A stretch of 64,000 nucleotides of DNA, taken from contig CAWFXW010000034.1 in assembly GCA_963819785.1 (NCBI GenBank), positions 124,001-188,000 on the forward strand. The letters are read 5' to 3'. Made by a program: the position numbers and the translations under genes. The stretch's first letter is position 1. Each line of letters opens with the position of its first letter. The stretch is from Palsa-504 sp963819785. Lineage in GTDB: Bacteria; Actinomycetota; Actinomycetes; Streptosporangiales; Streptosporangiaceae. Below the pieces are notes generated by a model, which saw only the letters and a list, made by a program, of their open reading frames with translations, was not told the origin of the DNA and did not search any database. Positions 26,733 to 36,368 of this stretch are shown here, in pieces.

Positions 26733-26822
26733 AGGCCCACGATCTTCACCGTCTTCGAGGGCACGTCGGAAATCCAGTGGATGATCGTCGGGCGGGCCGT
26801 CACCGGGCTGGACGTCCGTTAG
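26733..26822 (+). pseudogene. 3' fragment of an acyl-CoA dehydrogenase gene
   Basis: The plus strand encodes TIFTVFEGTSEIQWMIVGRA and then VTGLDVR followed by TAG. This is the C-terminal end of acyl-CoA dehydrogenases, whose signature FEGTSEIQ contacts FAD. Nothing upstream in frame belongs to that family. It overlaps the region upstream of the integrase start on the other strand. It is a scar of a former junction, with no function expected. Confidence 0.8.
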
Positions 26823-27040
26823 GCCTGACGTGTGGATATACCTATCGTTGACCCGGAAGGCGGGCCGTTCCGCGGCCGGGCGGAGCGACATGTTGTCGTG
26901 TGTTCAGTTGACCCGGATCGCGCCGATCCCGATAGGCGTTCCAGTCGTAATGGGGTGAATTGGCTGCTCGTGCGGTCGTAGCCTGTCGTTTCAGTCGGCA
27001 GGTAATCTGGTAAGGAGGAGCAGGGACAGGGAGGATTCTG

Positions 27041-27232
27041 GTGACCACGACCGTCACGGTGGAAGTGGATGAGGATGAGCTGACCGCCGCTGCCGGGCTG
27101 CTGGGAACGAGCAGTCGCGAGGAGACGCTGCGGAAGCTGGTGGCCAACGCCGCCGCGAGGGCGGCGAACGTTGCCCTTAAGCGTGCCGAGATTGCTGAGC
27201 GTGAGGCCGCCGACCGGGCCGAGGATCGGTGA
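27041..27232 (+). CDS. vapB: VapB-type antitoxin
   Basis: This small protein of 63 residues starts at GTG 27041 behind GGGAGG. Its N-terminus (TTTVTVEVDEDELTAAAGLLG) reads as a ribbon-helix-helix DNA-binding segment, and the SREETLRKLVANAAARA helix and charged tail fit a VapB antitoxin that wraps the PIN toxin. The stop overlaps the toxin start as GTGA, the usual arrangement for tight coupling. About 220 bases upstream carry no gene and should hold the autoregulated promoter. Confidence 0.82.
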   Translation: MTTTVTVEVDEDELTAAAGLLGTSSREETLRKLVANAAARAANVALKRAEIAEREAADRAEDR

Positions 27233-27651
27233 CAGGTCGCGAGTACCTGATTGACGCCAGCGCCTACTGGCGTATTGATCGCGGCGCGGTGCTGGCTGGT
27301 GCGTGGCGTGATCATCTTGAGCGCGGCCTGGTGTGGATCTGCCCGCCGACGGAAATGGAGATCTGCCGCCGCGCGTCGAAGGATCAGCACGCGGTCCACC
27401 TTCGCGAGTTCACCGAGACCTACGTCCGGGTAGAATTGCACCACCGGGCTGGTGTAACGGCCCGAGAGATCCAGACGGATCTGATCGGCTGCGGCCAGGC
27501 TGCTGGGGTTCACCCGGTTGACCTACTGGTTGCCGCCACTGCCCTGGGCGACGGCTTCACCGTGCTCACCGACGACGGTGATTACGCCCATCAGATCAGC
27601 GCTGTTCGTCCCGAGCTTGGCGTTCGCATGGTTGGTGACGGGCCAGGCTGA
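27229..27651 (+). CDS. vapC: VapC-type PIN-domain toxin
   Basis: This is a PIN-domain ribonuclease toxin of 140 residues. The acidic metal-binding residues are D9 in YLIDASAYWR, E42/E44 in PPTEMEICRR, D98 in HPVDLLVAATAL, and D115/D116 in LTDDGDYAHQ. The start overlaps the antitoxin stop. In this context it is likely an island-maintenance module next to the Wadjet genes. The RNA target cannot be read from the sequence. Confidence 0.87.
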   Translation: MTGREYLIDASAYWRIDRGAVLAGAWRDHLERGLVWICPPTEMEICRRASKDQHAVHLREFTETYVRVELHHRAGVTAREIQTDLIGCGQAAGVHPVDLLVAATALGDGFTVLTDDGDYAHQISAVRPELGVRMVGDGPG

Positions 27652-27786
27652 ATGCCAAGATCGCCCGTCGCTCAGCCTCCGACCACGCTCGTGTAATCGT
27701 CAAGAAGCTGGGCGAAGGCGTAGAGCCCAGAGCCTGCTGAGCCGCTCGCCGTCGGCGAGCATGGCGGCAGCGCTGCTAGCCGCCTC

Positions 27787-29025
27787 TCAGGCGATCAGAT
27801 CGGCCAGTAGCAGATCGACGATTGTCTCTTCGTGCACGGCGACGTTGTCCGCCATCATGGCCGGGCTCAGCCCGGAATCCCACGGGGTGGTCTCGGCCCG
27901 GCCGGTCAGCGTGAGCCGTCGGCCGCCCGGCAGGCGTTCCACCGCCTCGCGGTAGTCGGCGCATCCCAGCCGCCATGGCTGGGCGCCTTGGCCGATGATA
28001 CGGCGGGCGATCGCGATGCCCGGCCAGTCGAAGTCGCCGTGGTACCGCACCACCGTCCGCCCCAGCAACAGCGACCCGGCTGCCGATGGGTTGCCGGACG
28101 TGCAGGCCAGCGGCCGGTCGACGCCGGCGGTGGCTAGCCGTTGCAGCACCTGCGGGTTCTCGCACGCGTGCACGATTTCACCGGGCCGTGTCAATTCGTC
28201 GGCTCGGCGCAGCTCGTGCACGGTCAAGTGGGTGATCAGGCCCAGGTCGGCCCGTTCCCGCATCATCGTCGGCCAGCGGCCGGTGCCGGGCGGCCGCAGC
28301 CCGTAGGTGATGACGGTCCCCGAGATCTCGTCGGTGCTGACGTCGACCCGCTGCCACAGCAGCCGGCGTTCCGCAGCCGAGGCGGGCGGCGGAACGTCCA
28401 GTGCGATCGCCAGCCCCCGCAGCACCAGGGCCGCGGCCGGCGCCGCGTCGTCGAGACCGTGCGCGTCACCGGTGATCGCGCTGGCCAGCTCGGCGATCCC
28501 AGTCGGCGTCCGGCCAGAGCTCAGCACTGCGGCCAGCGTGCCGGCCGCGATAGCCAGTGCCTGGCTGGCCTGGTCGTCGGGCAGCCGCGTCAGTATGCCG
28601 CCCCGGTGCAGCCAGTCTGTCCAGGGCCGCGTCCAGTCCTGGCCGGCCAGGCCGTGCCCGGTGAGCAGCCGGTCCAGCTCGGCCCACAGCTGCTCACGGC
28701 GGACCCGGGCGTCGTACCGCTCGGCCGGCCGGTCCCGTAGGGGGCTGCCGGTCAGTTCGGCCACGACGGCGACCAGCCCCCGCTCGGCCGAGCTCGACCG
28801 CAGGGCGTCATCCAGGACGGCCAGCTTCACCTGGTTCGTCCCCGCGCGCACTGGGCGGGCGAGCAGGCCGCTGAGCCGGTCCGCGCCGTCGTCGTCCAGC
28901 TCGACCGTGACCGATCCGCGAATCGCGTGCCCGGACTGCTCGAGCCGGTTCCGCAGCACCGGCCACAGCCGCTCCAGGGACGGGGCGGACAGATGGGCCC
29001 GCAGCCCGGCCGGGAGGCCGCTCAC
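27787..29025 (-). CDS. jetD: Wadjet JetD, Toprim nuclease subunit (DUF2399/TIGR02679 type)
   Basis: JetD is the nuclease of the Wadjet anti-plasmid complex, which cuts small closed circular DNA after loop extrusion by the SMC subunit. It has 412 residues from GTG 29025, which overlaps the jetC stop. The C-terminal Toprim-like fold shows the catalytic glutamate in CENPQVL (E289) and the DxD pair in YHGDFDWPGIAIA (D331, D333). The N-terminal half matches the arm domain of this family by position only. It is the last gene of jetABCD. The type II assignment rests on the DUF2397/2398/2399 set. Confidence 0.87.
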   Translation of the reverse strand: MSGLPAGLRAHLSAPSLERLWPVLRNRLEQSGHAIRGSVTVELDDDGADRLSGLLARPVRAGTNQVKLAVLDDALRSSSAERGLVAVVAELTGSPLRDRPAERYDARVRREQLWAELDRLLTGHGLAGQDWTRPWTDWLHRGGILTRLPDDQASQALAIAAGTLAAVLSSGRTPTGIAELASAITGDAHGLDDAAPAAALVLRGLAIALDVPPPASAAERRLLWQRVDVSTDEISGTVITYGLRPPGTGRWPTMMRERADLGLITHLTVHELRRADELTRPGEIVHACENPQVLQRLATAGVDRPLACTSGNPSAAGSLLLGRTVVRYHGDFDWPGIAIARRIIGQGAQPWRLGCADYREAVERLPGGRRLTLTGRAETTPWDSGLSPAMMADNVAVHEETIVDLLLADLIA

Positions 29026-32000
29026 GTGGTGCTGCGCAAGTGCCGGCTGTGCCCGTCCCAGTGCACGTGAGTGGTCACGGCCGAGCTGCCGCCGCTGCGC
29101 CTGACCTCGTACACGTCAAGCCGCGGGACCTGAGGGAAGCAACCCCAGAGGGCGTGGCCGGTCATGACGAAGTCCAGGTCGAGGGTGACTAGCAGGCCCA
29201 TCAGCTCGGCCACTGTGCCCTCGTCCACCTTGGCGAACGCATCATCGAGCAAGATCAGCCGCAGCGCCCGGCCGTCGTCGCCCAGGCTGGTCAGGTAGCC
29301 GTCGGCGGCGGCGAACAGCGTCACGTAGGAGACGAACCGGATTTCGCCCTGGGACAGCTTGGCCCGCCGGGACAGCCGGCGCTGCTGACCTTCCTCCGGG
29401 CCGAGGATGGTCACGTTCACCTCGTGCCACTGCCGGTAGTCCAACGCGGCGGCCAGGTGGGCGGCGTAGCCGCTGCTCGGGTCGGCGGAGTGGAACTCCT
29501 CGACCCGGTGCCGCAGCAGTTCGGTCAGCTCGCTGTTCTGTGCCTCCGAGCGGACCGAATCTGAGGTCGCCACCAGTTCGAGCACCCGGCCCAGAGCCGT
29601 GTGCTCCTCCCGCAGCCCCCAGCCCAGCCGCACTCCGATCCCGTTGCTGGTCCTGATGCTCTTCAGGCTCGTGTTCATGGCCGCGACCAGTTGGCTGGCC
29701 TGGTTGACCCGGCGGCGCAGCTCCTCGGCGACTCCGCCGAGGACGAAGCGAGTGAACACCTCCCGCTCGCGGTTGGTCAGCGCCGCCCGGCCGCTGTTCA
29801 CCCGTTCCGTCAGCGTCCGGGCCGCCCCGGCCAGGGTGCGCTCGTCGCCCGCCCCGGCCACCTCGACCACCAGCACGTCGTCGTCTAGCCGGTAGCGCAC
29901 GTCGAGCTGGCCGGACACCTCACGGTCAAAGTCACGGAACGCGTTAAGCGCGCTGTTGACCGACGGCACCTGGCGGACCGCGGTGACCGTCGTCAGCACC
30001 GCGTTCGCTGCCGCCGCGACCTGGTCCAGCTGATCCGGCTGGACGATGCGGCCCAGCCGTTTGTCGGTGGCCGCCGCGGCTAGGCCGGGGAGCGCGATCG
30101 ACCGGTTGAACCGCTGCCCCATCCGGGTCATCCAGCCCAGCTGCTTGTCGGCGTCATCGGCGGCCTGCCGGCTCGTCTCCTGGGCGGCACCGAGCTGCGG
30201 TCCTAGCTGGCCGACCGCGCCGGTCGCCTTACTCAGGTCCCGGTTGGCCCGTTCCTGGGCTTTCTGGGCCTTGGTCAGCTCGGCCTGGGCCTGTTCGACA
30301 GATAGGTCGATGGCGTCGTGCTGGGCTGCCAGCGCGCTGGCTTCGGCGTGCCACCGCGACCAGGCCTCGTCCGCCACCTGCTCGGCGCGGTCGCGCAGCG
30401 CCTCCGCGTCCGCCACCCGCTGCAGCTGCTCCTGGTGCCGACGGGCGTGGTCGTCCAGCCGACCCAGTTCCCGGCCCAGCCGCCTGCCGCCGTCCCGTGC
30501 CCGGCCCGCCGCCTCGGCCGCCCCTTCCAGCGCCGTTATGCCCGCGGGCAGCCCCTGATGAGCGCACGTGGCCTGGTGCGTAGTCAGCTCGCCGGCCCAG
30601 GTGATCCGCGCCTGCCGGGCTCGCTCGGCTTCCCGGGCGGCCCGCGCAGCACTGCGGCTGGCCCGGGCGGCGCTCTCGGCCGCAATCTGGCGGCCCGCGA
30701 ACAGGTCGGCGGTCCTCGGCGCGGCGCGGACCAGCGCGTCCAGTGCTACCTCGGTGGCGTCCAGGCTGGTCCGCTGCCGCTCTCGCAGCTCGGCCAGCTC
30801 GGCCAGCGCAGCCAGTTCAGCGTCGATCTGGGCGATCCGCTCCCGGCGGTGCGCCGCGCGGGCGGCCGCGCCGATGTGCCGGGCCTTGGCGGCGACGTGA
30901 CGGCCGCGCAGCGGCCCGTTCCGCCAGCGTCCGTCGGCGGACACCGAGGTGGCCGCACTCGGGTGGTCGAAACCGATAGCGACGAGCACCGCCGTGATCG
31001 TCGCCGCGGGTAGGCTAGCCGCCGGATCGGCCCGCAGCGCTCCGGCCAGTGACCGCTCCGGAAGCGCAGTGCCTGCGCTGATCAGCAGCTCGCCGTCGGC
31101 GGCCTGCACCGTCCCGTCCGGCTGGATGACCGCGCTGAGCAACCCGGCGGCCAGCAGCGCTCCTTCCAGCCCGGCCCGCTGCCCGTCGTTCAGGTGGCTG
31201 GCGAAGTCAACGCAGTGCCACAGCGGCTCGCCGCTACGCCCGGCGTCCAGCCAGGGCGGCTCGGCCGGCTTCGGGTCCCGCTCGGCGTCCAGGTCGGCTC
31301 GTTCGGCGCGGAGAATTGTCTCCCGTTCGTGGTCGTCGGCCGCGGTCTGGTCCAAGCCCGCGCGCTCGGCCGCCACCGCCGCCCGGGCCGGGCGAGCCGC
31401 CGCGTCGGCCACTTCGTTCAGCCCGTCCAGCGACGGCCCGTTGTCGCCGGCCAATACTGTGGCGTCCCGGATCATCGGCCCGAGCAGCGAGTGGGCCGCC
31501 CATCTGGTCTCGCCGATCAGCCGCGTAGTCTGCGGATCACGGCACCAGGCGCGCCAGGCTTCGGCCAGGGCGACGGCAGCGCTGTCCCGCGCGACGGCGT
31601 GCTCCTCCGCTGTTTGCGCGTCCTCCTCGGCGGCGTCGCCGAGCTGATCGCCCTCGGCTTCTAGCCGCAGTACCTGCTGCTCGGCCTGCTGCAGACGCCT
31701 CGCCTCTTGCAGACGCCGCTGGGCCAGGCCCAGTCGTTCGGCGGCGCTGGCGGCTGCGGTCTGGGCCATGTCCTGCGCCGCGGCCAGGTCGGCCGGTGCC
31801 ACTTCGGCCCGGGCCGCCGCGGGACGGGGCACCGGCTGCGGGTCACCGTCACGCTCGACGCGCAGCAGGGCCGAGTCGGCGCCCTCTGTGTGCTCTACCG
31901 TACGGATCTCCTCCGGCAGACCGGCCACGGGCAGGCCCGCGTCGACGAGCGCGTCCCGGGTTACCGCCAGGGCCGCGGCCGCCTCACTGGTCGCGGTATG

Positions 32001-33158
32001 CAGTTCGCCGAGCGCGCGCCCGGCATCCCGGACCGCCTGCGCGTGGTGGTCCCGGCCCCGCCCGGCCTCGGCCAGCGATTGGTCCGCCGAGCGGGCTAGC
32101 TCGGCCACTGTCCGATCCCGCTGCACCAGGTCGTCGGCGGTTTTGAAGATCTCCCGCTTCTCGATGGCCCGCAGTGCCGCCGCGATCTCGTCTCGTTCCT
32201 CGGTCAGCTGCTGGACCGCTGCCGCCCGCCGTTCCGATTCCTCTCGCAGCGCCGCCAGCTCCCCGGCGCGCTGGACGGCCAGGTTCCTGGCGTCGGTCAC
32301 GGCTGTGGCGGCGGAGAGGGTCTCCTGAGCCCGGGTGCGCAGCGTTTCGGCCGCGTAGCGCCGGTAGACGCCGAGGAATTTGTCCACCTCGCGCGCCGAG
32401 TCCTCCAGCCGCTGCTGAGCTAGCCGTGTCTCGGTGAGGCCGTCGAGCTGCTCGCCGGCCCGGCTCAGCGCGTCCTCCTGCAGCGGCGGCAGTGATTCGA
32501 GCAGAATCTGCGGCAGCCGGCCCTCGTCGATGCGGTTTCCGACATCCGGTGCCCGCAGCGTGTGTACCAGCTGGAGCAGGCCGTCGAAGCGGTCACGTCC
32601 CGCGTCGCCGTGCAACCCGAAGACTAGGGCGCGGATGTGGTCGCGGTGGGTGTGGGCCGACTCCGTGATCCGTTCCGCCCCGATCAGCTCGGTCAGCGCG
32701 TCGCGCGGCAGCGGCTCCCGGGTGGCGGACATTAGGGGCAGTTCCTCGCCGACCCGCAAGGGGGTGGCGAAGTACCAGACCTTTGAACTGGACGCGGACT
32801 GGCTGTGCCGGACCAGCGCGCCGACAGTGAGGTACTGCCCGGGCCGGGCCAGCTCCAGCCACAGGTAGCCGGTGCGGTTCGCCTGGCCCTGCCCGCCGGT
32901 GCGCATCAGCTCGTCCAGGCTGACCCGGGCCGCACCGGTGGCGTCCATCCGGCGCCGGTCCGCGTCCAGCAGAAACGGCAGCAGCATCTCCAGCGCCCGG
33001 GACTTTCCCGAGCCGTTGGTGCCGCGCAGGATCATCCGGCCACCGCTCAGCGTGAACTCGTTGTCCAGGTAGAACCAGACGTTGACGATGCCGGCCCGCG
33101 ACAGCCGCCAGCGCTCGTCGAACCGGCGCGGCGGGCGCGGCTGGTTTGGCTGGCTCAT
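29022..33158 (-). CDS. jetC: Wadjet JetC, SMC-like ATPase (TIGR02680 type)
   Basis: JetC is the condensin-like motor of Wadjet, 1378 residues from ATG 33158, which overlaps the jetB stop. The Walker A motif GTNGSGKS is at residues 46-53, the ABC signature is LSQGEIRF, and Walker B is LRLILLDDAF near 1301-1306. Between them are about 1,100 residues of Ala/Arg/Glu-rich coiled coil (for example RRAAAVQQLTEERDEIAAAL). TGHALWGC near the end fits the switch region. The longer open frame upstream is a shadow of jetB. Confidence 0.92.
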   Translation of the reverse strand: MSQPNQPRPPRRFDERWRLSRAGIVNVWFYLDNEFTLSGGRMILRGTNGSGKSRALEMLLPFLLDADRRRMDATGAARVSLDELMRTGGQGQANRTGYLWLELARPGQYLTVGALVRHSQSASSSKVWYFATPLRVGEELPLMSATREPLPRDALTELIGAERITESAHTHRDHIRALVFGLHGDAGRDRFDGLLQLVHTLRAPDVGNRIDEGRLPQILLESLPPLQEDALSRAGEQLDGLTETRLAQQRLEDSAREVDKFLGVYRRYAAETLRTRAQETLSAATAVTDARNLAVQRAGELAALREESERRAAAVQQLTEERDEIAAALRAIEKREIFKTADDLVQRDRTVAELARSADQSLAEAGRGRDHHAQAVRDAGRALGELHTATSEAAAALAVTRDALVDAGLPVAGLPEEIRTVEHTEGADSALLRVERDGDPQPVPRPAAARAEVAPADLAAAQDMAQTAAASAAERLGLAQRRLQEARRLQQAEQQVLRLEAEGDQLGDAAEEDAQTAEEHAVARDSAAVALAEAWRAWCRDPQTTRLIGETRWAAHSLLGPMIRDATVLAGDNGPSLDGLNEVADAAARPARAAVAAERAGLDQTAADDHERETILRAERADLDAERDPKPAEPPWLDAGRSGEPLWHCVDFASHLNDGQRAGLEGALLAAGLLSAVIQPDGTVQAADGELLISAGTALPERSLAGALRADPAASLPAATITAVLVAIGFDHPSAATSVSADGRWRNGPLRGRHVAAKARHIGAAARAAHRRERIAQIDAELAALAELAELRERQRTSLDATEVALDALVRAAPRTADLFAGRQIAAESAARASRSAARAAREAERARQARITWAGELTTHQATCAHQGLPAGITALEGAAEAAGRARDGGRRLGRELGRLDDHARRHQEQLQRVADAEALRDRAEQVADEAWSRWHAEASALAAQHDAIDLSVEQAQAELTKAQKAQERANRDLSKATGAVGQLGPQLGAAQETSRQAADDADKQLGWMTRMGQRFNRSIALPGLAAAATDKRLGRIVQPDQLDQVAAAANAVLTTVTAVRQVPSVNSALNAFRDFDREVSGQLDVRYRLDDDVLVVEVAGAGDERTLAGAARTLTERVNSGRAALTNREREVFTRFVLGGVAEELRRRVNQASQLVAAMNTSLKSIRTSNGIGVRLGWGLREEHTALGRVLELVATSDSVRSEAQNSELTELLRHRVEEFHSADPSSGYAAHLAAALDYRQWHEVNVTILGPEEGQQRRLSRRAKLSQGEIRFVSYVTLFAAADGYLTSLGDDGRALRLILLDDAFAKVDEGTVAELMGLLVTLDLDFVMTGHALWGCFPQVPRLDVYEVRRSGGSSAVTTHVHWDGHSRHLRSTT

Positions 33159-34360
33159 GATTCCTCCCCCTCGGTCGGGCGGGCGGTGGGGCGGATGGTC
33201 ACCTTCGGCTGGTACCGGGCCGCGAACGGGAAGACGGCCAGCCCGCCGTCGGTGGGCTGGGCCAGCCGGAGCGCGGACAACAGCGCCACCACCTCGGCGC
33301 GCAGGATGTCCGGCGACTCGGCGTAGTTGTCCTTCCAGGCGGCCTGGTGACGGTTGGCGAGCTCGCCGAGCACGGTATCGACCCGCGTCCAGGAAACGAG
33401 AAGAGCCGGGACTGCGCGACCGCCGATCACCACCGTGCTGTCCGGTGCCGGGACGTCTGCGCTCAGCTGGTCGAGCAGCAGCAGAGCGGCCTGCTTGGCG
33501 CTGCCGCTGCCGGGAAAGTCCACGTCGGTGAGGCCGCCGGTCCCGCTGGCCGGGTCGTACGCCAGCGCTCCCTCGGACCGGACCTCTAGCACCAGCCCGA
33601 AGTTCTCGTCCAGGTGCCGGGCGAGCTCGGTGCGTTCCCGGGACAACACGTCCAGCTCGTCGTCGGGCAGCTCGGCGCGGAACACCGCCGGGCTCTCCAC
33701 CAGCCGCTGGCGCAGCCGCCGTCGCGGCGGTTCCGCGGCCAGGCGCAGCCAAGTTTCCTCGGCCGTCCCGTACTGGTGCAGCGGGCTGGGCAGAAGGTGA
33801 ATGAGCAGTGCCCGGTTGATGCTGAGCAGCGCTTCTTCTCCGGGACGCTCGCCCCAGCCGGCGAGCGTCCCGTCGGTCTCGGTCACCACGCCCCAGCCCG
33901 CCAGCAGTTTGAGCGCGGCGACCAGCTGACGCCGGTCGCCGATGGTGTCGGTGACAGTGACCGACTGCTCGGCGGCGTCGGCCCGGACCTGGTCGACCAG
34001 CGCGGAGATGAGGATCTGCTCGCCCACTCCCGGCGCGAGCAGCGCCCCGCAGGCCAGCGCGAGCAGCACGTAGGTGCGGGCCGTGAACGGCGTGTCGCCG
34101 GTACCACGGCGGGCCGCGCGCACGGGAGCCGACGCGGGCAGCGGCGCCTTGACCAGCCGGGCGAACGTCGACTCGACCACCAGCGCGTAACCCAGCTGGG
34201 CGGCGAACATCGACTTCAGCGCCGGAGCGTGGCGGCGGACCAGTTCCAGTTCGGCCGGGTTCCGTGACGCGGTCAGGATAGGGGAGGTGAGCAGGTGCCG
34301 GGCGGCGATCCGCCGCTGCCCGGCGTCCATCCCCGCGGTGGACACCTGCCGCGCGGTCAC
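33155..34360 (-). CDS. jetB: Wadjet JetB (DUF2398/TIGR02678 type)
   Basis: JetB is the KITE-like winged-helix subunit that bridges the kleisin and the SMC heads. It has 401 residues from GTG 34360, which overlaps the jetA stop as GTGA. Recognisable family stretches are RRHAPALKSMFAAQLGYAL near the N-terminus and TPFTARTYVLLALACGALL, followed by GDRRQLVAALKLLAGWGVV. The latter looks like a winged helix. The assignment relies on these stretches, on length and on position between jetA and jetC. Confidence 0.85.
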   Translation of the reverse strand: MTARQVSTAGMDAGQRRIAARHLLTSPILTASRNPAELELVRRHAPALKSMFAAQLGYALVVESTFARLVKAPLPASAPVRAARRGTGDTPFTARTYVLLALACGALLAPGVGEQILISALVDQVRADAAEQSVTVTDTIGDRRQLVAALKLLAGWGVVTETDGTLAGWGERPGEEALLSINRALLIHLLPSPLHQYGTAEETWLRLAAEPPRRRLRQRLVESPAVFRAELPDDELDVLSRERTELARHLDENFGLVLEVRSEGALAYDPASGTGGLTDVDFPGSGSAKQAALLLLDQLSADVPAPDSTVVIGGRAVPALLVSWTRVDTVLGELANRHQAAWKDNYAESPDILRAEVVALLSALRLAQPTDGGLAVFPFAARYQPKVTIRPTARPTEGEES

Positions 34361-35904
34361 TGGGCCACGCTCCACTCCGGTTCCGGCCAGTTCTCCTCCG
34401 CGCCCTCGTTGGCTGACATTGTGGTGGCGGCGGACACTGTGAGGCTGAGCCGGACGAACGTGGTGGTGCCATCCGGGCTGCTGACCACCGTGTCGGGGCC
34501 GGGGACCGCCCGCAGCCGCAACCCGGCGTCGTGGTCGGTGACTTGCTCCCCCTGTTGGGCCAGCAGCGCTCCCACCAGGTCCAGCAGCAGGTCCCTGGCT
34601 GCCGGGGAGATGGTTGCGCCGTGCAGCGCGCCGGCCAGCGCCAGTTCGGCTGCCGCGGCCTGCCGCTGCTCGGCTTCCCGCTCCGCCTCGGCGGTCAGCC
34701 GCAGCCGGTCCGCGGTCGGGTCCGGCACCCGGGACGTGCGGCCGCGCATGGTCCGGTCACCGCGTTCGCGCAGCGACACCGGGATCGGCACCGGCTCAGC
34801 GTGCCACCAGGAGGTGGTCGGCCCGATCCGCGGATCGGGCTCGTCCGGCCCGAACAGCAGGTGCCGGGCCGGATAGGCGCCGAACGCGGCGTCGTACAGG
34901 CGGTGCGCCTGCTCGTCGTCTGCGGCCGAGAACCACCGGGCCAGCCGCAGGAAGTCGGCCCGCCGCGAGAATCCCGTCCCCGAGGAGTCCAGCAGCCGTT
35001 TGGCATTGGTGATCAGCTGCCCCAGCGCCTGGCCCGCAGCGCCACGCAACTGCTCCGGCCCAGATGCACCGTGCGAGGCGTCATACCAGGCGGCTAGCTC
35101 CTCCCAGTCCGTCCGTGTGCGGCCCTGCGCCCGCTCGACCTGAGTGCCATCCGGCGACGTGAGCCCGGGGAGCGTGGCCAGTGCGTGCAGCACGCGGTCG
35201 GCTTGCGCGAGCACCAGGCCGGCCCGGTGCGCAACGGCCGGCGCATGCCGGTTGACGTCGGCGGTGATCAGGTCGATATAGACCAGCAGCAGCTCCTTGA
35301 ACTGCGCGTACTCCTCGCCGGCGAGGTCGTACCGGCTGAGGATCCCCGCCAGATAGGCGTAGAAGTCCCGTACGCTATCCGTGAACAGCCGCTGGTTGGA
35401 GAACACGGTGGTCACTTCGCCTGCCAGCACCTCCGCGTCGAGCGCGTCGCCGTCGGCGTGGCCGCTGCCCAGCAGGGCGAGGAGCCGGTCGAGCGATTGC
35501 ACGATCTGCCCGAGCAGTTCCCGGGCCACCTCACGAGCCCCGTCGCTGGCGTGCAGGATCTCAACGGCCTGTCGGTGCACCCGGCCGCCCAGTTTGGACA
35601 CCTGATACCGCGACCGTGACCGAATGTACTCGGCGACGGTCGCCACCCGCGCATCCCGGATCGACGGCACCAGGTTTCCCCAGTCCGCCAGCTGTCGGCA
35701 CCGCGTCTCTGCCGTGTCCCTGGACAGGCTGAACCCGCGCTCGGCCAGCTGGCCCGCAACCTCCTCTGCGGACAAGTCCGTCAGCAACGTCGCCGAGAAC
35801 ATGTCCATGACCGCGAGATAATCGGTCGACTCCTCGGCGGTCAGATATCGAAAAATATCACGCCGCGCCCCGTCCACCGCCGCGGGATCGCTTGAAGGAG
35901 TCAC
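34357..35904 (-). CDS. jetA: Wadjet JetA (DUF2397/TIGR02677 type)
   Basis: JetA is the kleisin-like subunit and first gene of the defence operon, 515 residues from GTG 35904. Family features include DIFRYLTAEESTDYLAVMDM at the N-terminus, the wHTH-like stretch AEERGFSLSRDTAETRC (approximate), YQVSKLGGRVHRQAVEI, and the late WWHAEPVPIPVSLRERG, which is typical of the family. No good ribosome site precedes the start, so a leaderless transcript is possible. All four jet genes overlap by 4 bases, so the complex is probably made in a coupled way. Confidence 0.86.
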   Translation of the reverse strand: MTPSSDPAAVDGARRDIFRYLTAEESTDYLAVMDMFSATLLTDLSAEEVAGQLAERGFSLSRDTAETRCRQLADWGNLVPSIRDARVATVAEYIRSRSRYQVSKLGGRVHRQAVEILHASDGAREVARELLGQIVQSLDRLLALLGSGHADGDALDAEVLAGEVTTVFSNQRLFTDSVRDFYAYLAGILSRYDLAGEEYAQFKELLLVYIDLITADVNRHAPAVAHRAGLVLAQADRVLHALATLPGLTSPDGTQVERAQGRTRTDWEELAAWYDASHGASGPEQLRGAAGQALGQLITNAKRLLDSSGTGFSRRADFLRLARWFSAADDEQAHRLYDAAFGAYPARHLLFGPDEPDPRIGPTTSWWHAEPVPIPVSLRERGDRTMRGRTSRVPDPTADRLRLTAEAEREAEQRQAAAAELALAGALHGATISPAARDLLLDLVGALLAQQGEQVTDHDAGLRLRAVPGPDTVVSSPDGTTTFVRLSLTVSAATTMSANEGAEENWPEPEWSVAQ

Positions 35905-36368
35905 TTCACCAGGCTAGGGGAGCCCACCGACATTCCTACGCTGAAATTCCGGGATCAACCACAGCTGCGCCGACCACCAAATTTAGCGAGCCGTATCAAC
36001 GGTTCCGACGTCAGATACCCAGCCAACTCTGGCTACCGGTACTACCGAGGTACCTCATAAGACGGGCCGCTTTATCGGGAAAAGGGGGGCTGCTGCACCG
36101 GATCGAGTAGAGGCCACCGAGTCCGAGACCGGCGACGAGGGAGACGATGATAATGAGTGGGAATCCTGAAATGCCAGGTCAAAGCCAGAAAGCCGGGCGG
36201 ACGGTCGGCGTAACCGCTCCCACCGCCCCCGGTCCGTGGCATTTTCCGCCCCGTCCGTGGACCAAGCCCGGTGCGCACGGACGCATAGCGGACGGTGGCG
36301 GCCCAGGACGCCGCCTCGAACGGCGTATGTGCTGGTCAGCGGCATGGGTCTCGGGTAGGAGGGACGGG
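35905..36368. other. non-coding stretch between jetA and the right island end
   Basis: I see no convincing gene here. It must hold the jet promoter on the minus strand. It also carries at 36276-36295 a 20-bp sequence that recurs at 21888-21907 near the left end of the island. Confidence 0.6.

Noticed and set aside
27652..27786. Coding fragment between vapC and jetD (AKIARRSASDHARVIVKKLG)
   Set aside because: A short open stretch without a start or recognisable family; it may be chance.
33159..34472. N-terminal extension of about 430 residues on jetC
   Set aside because: It is antisense-free but out of frame over jetB and low-complexity. ATG 33158 overlaps the jetB stop and starts the conserved domain.
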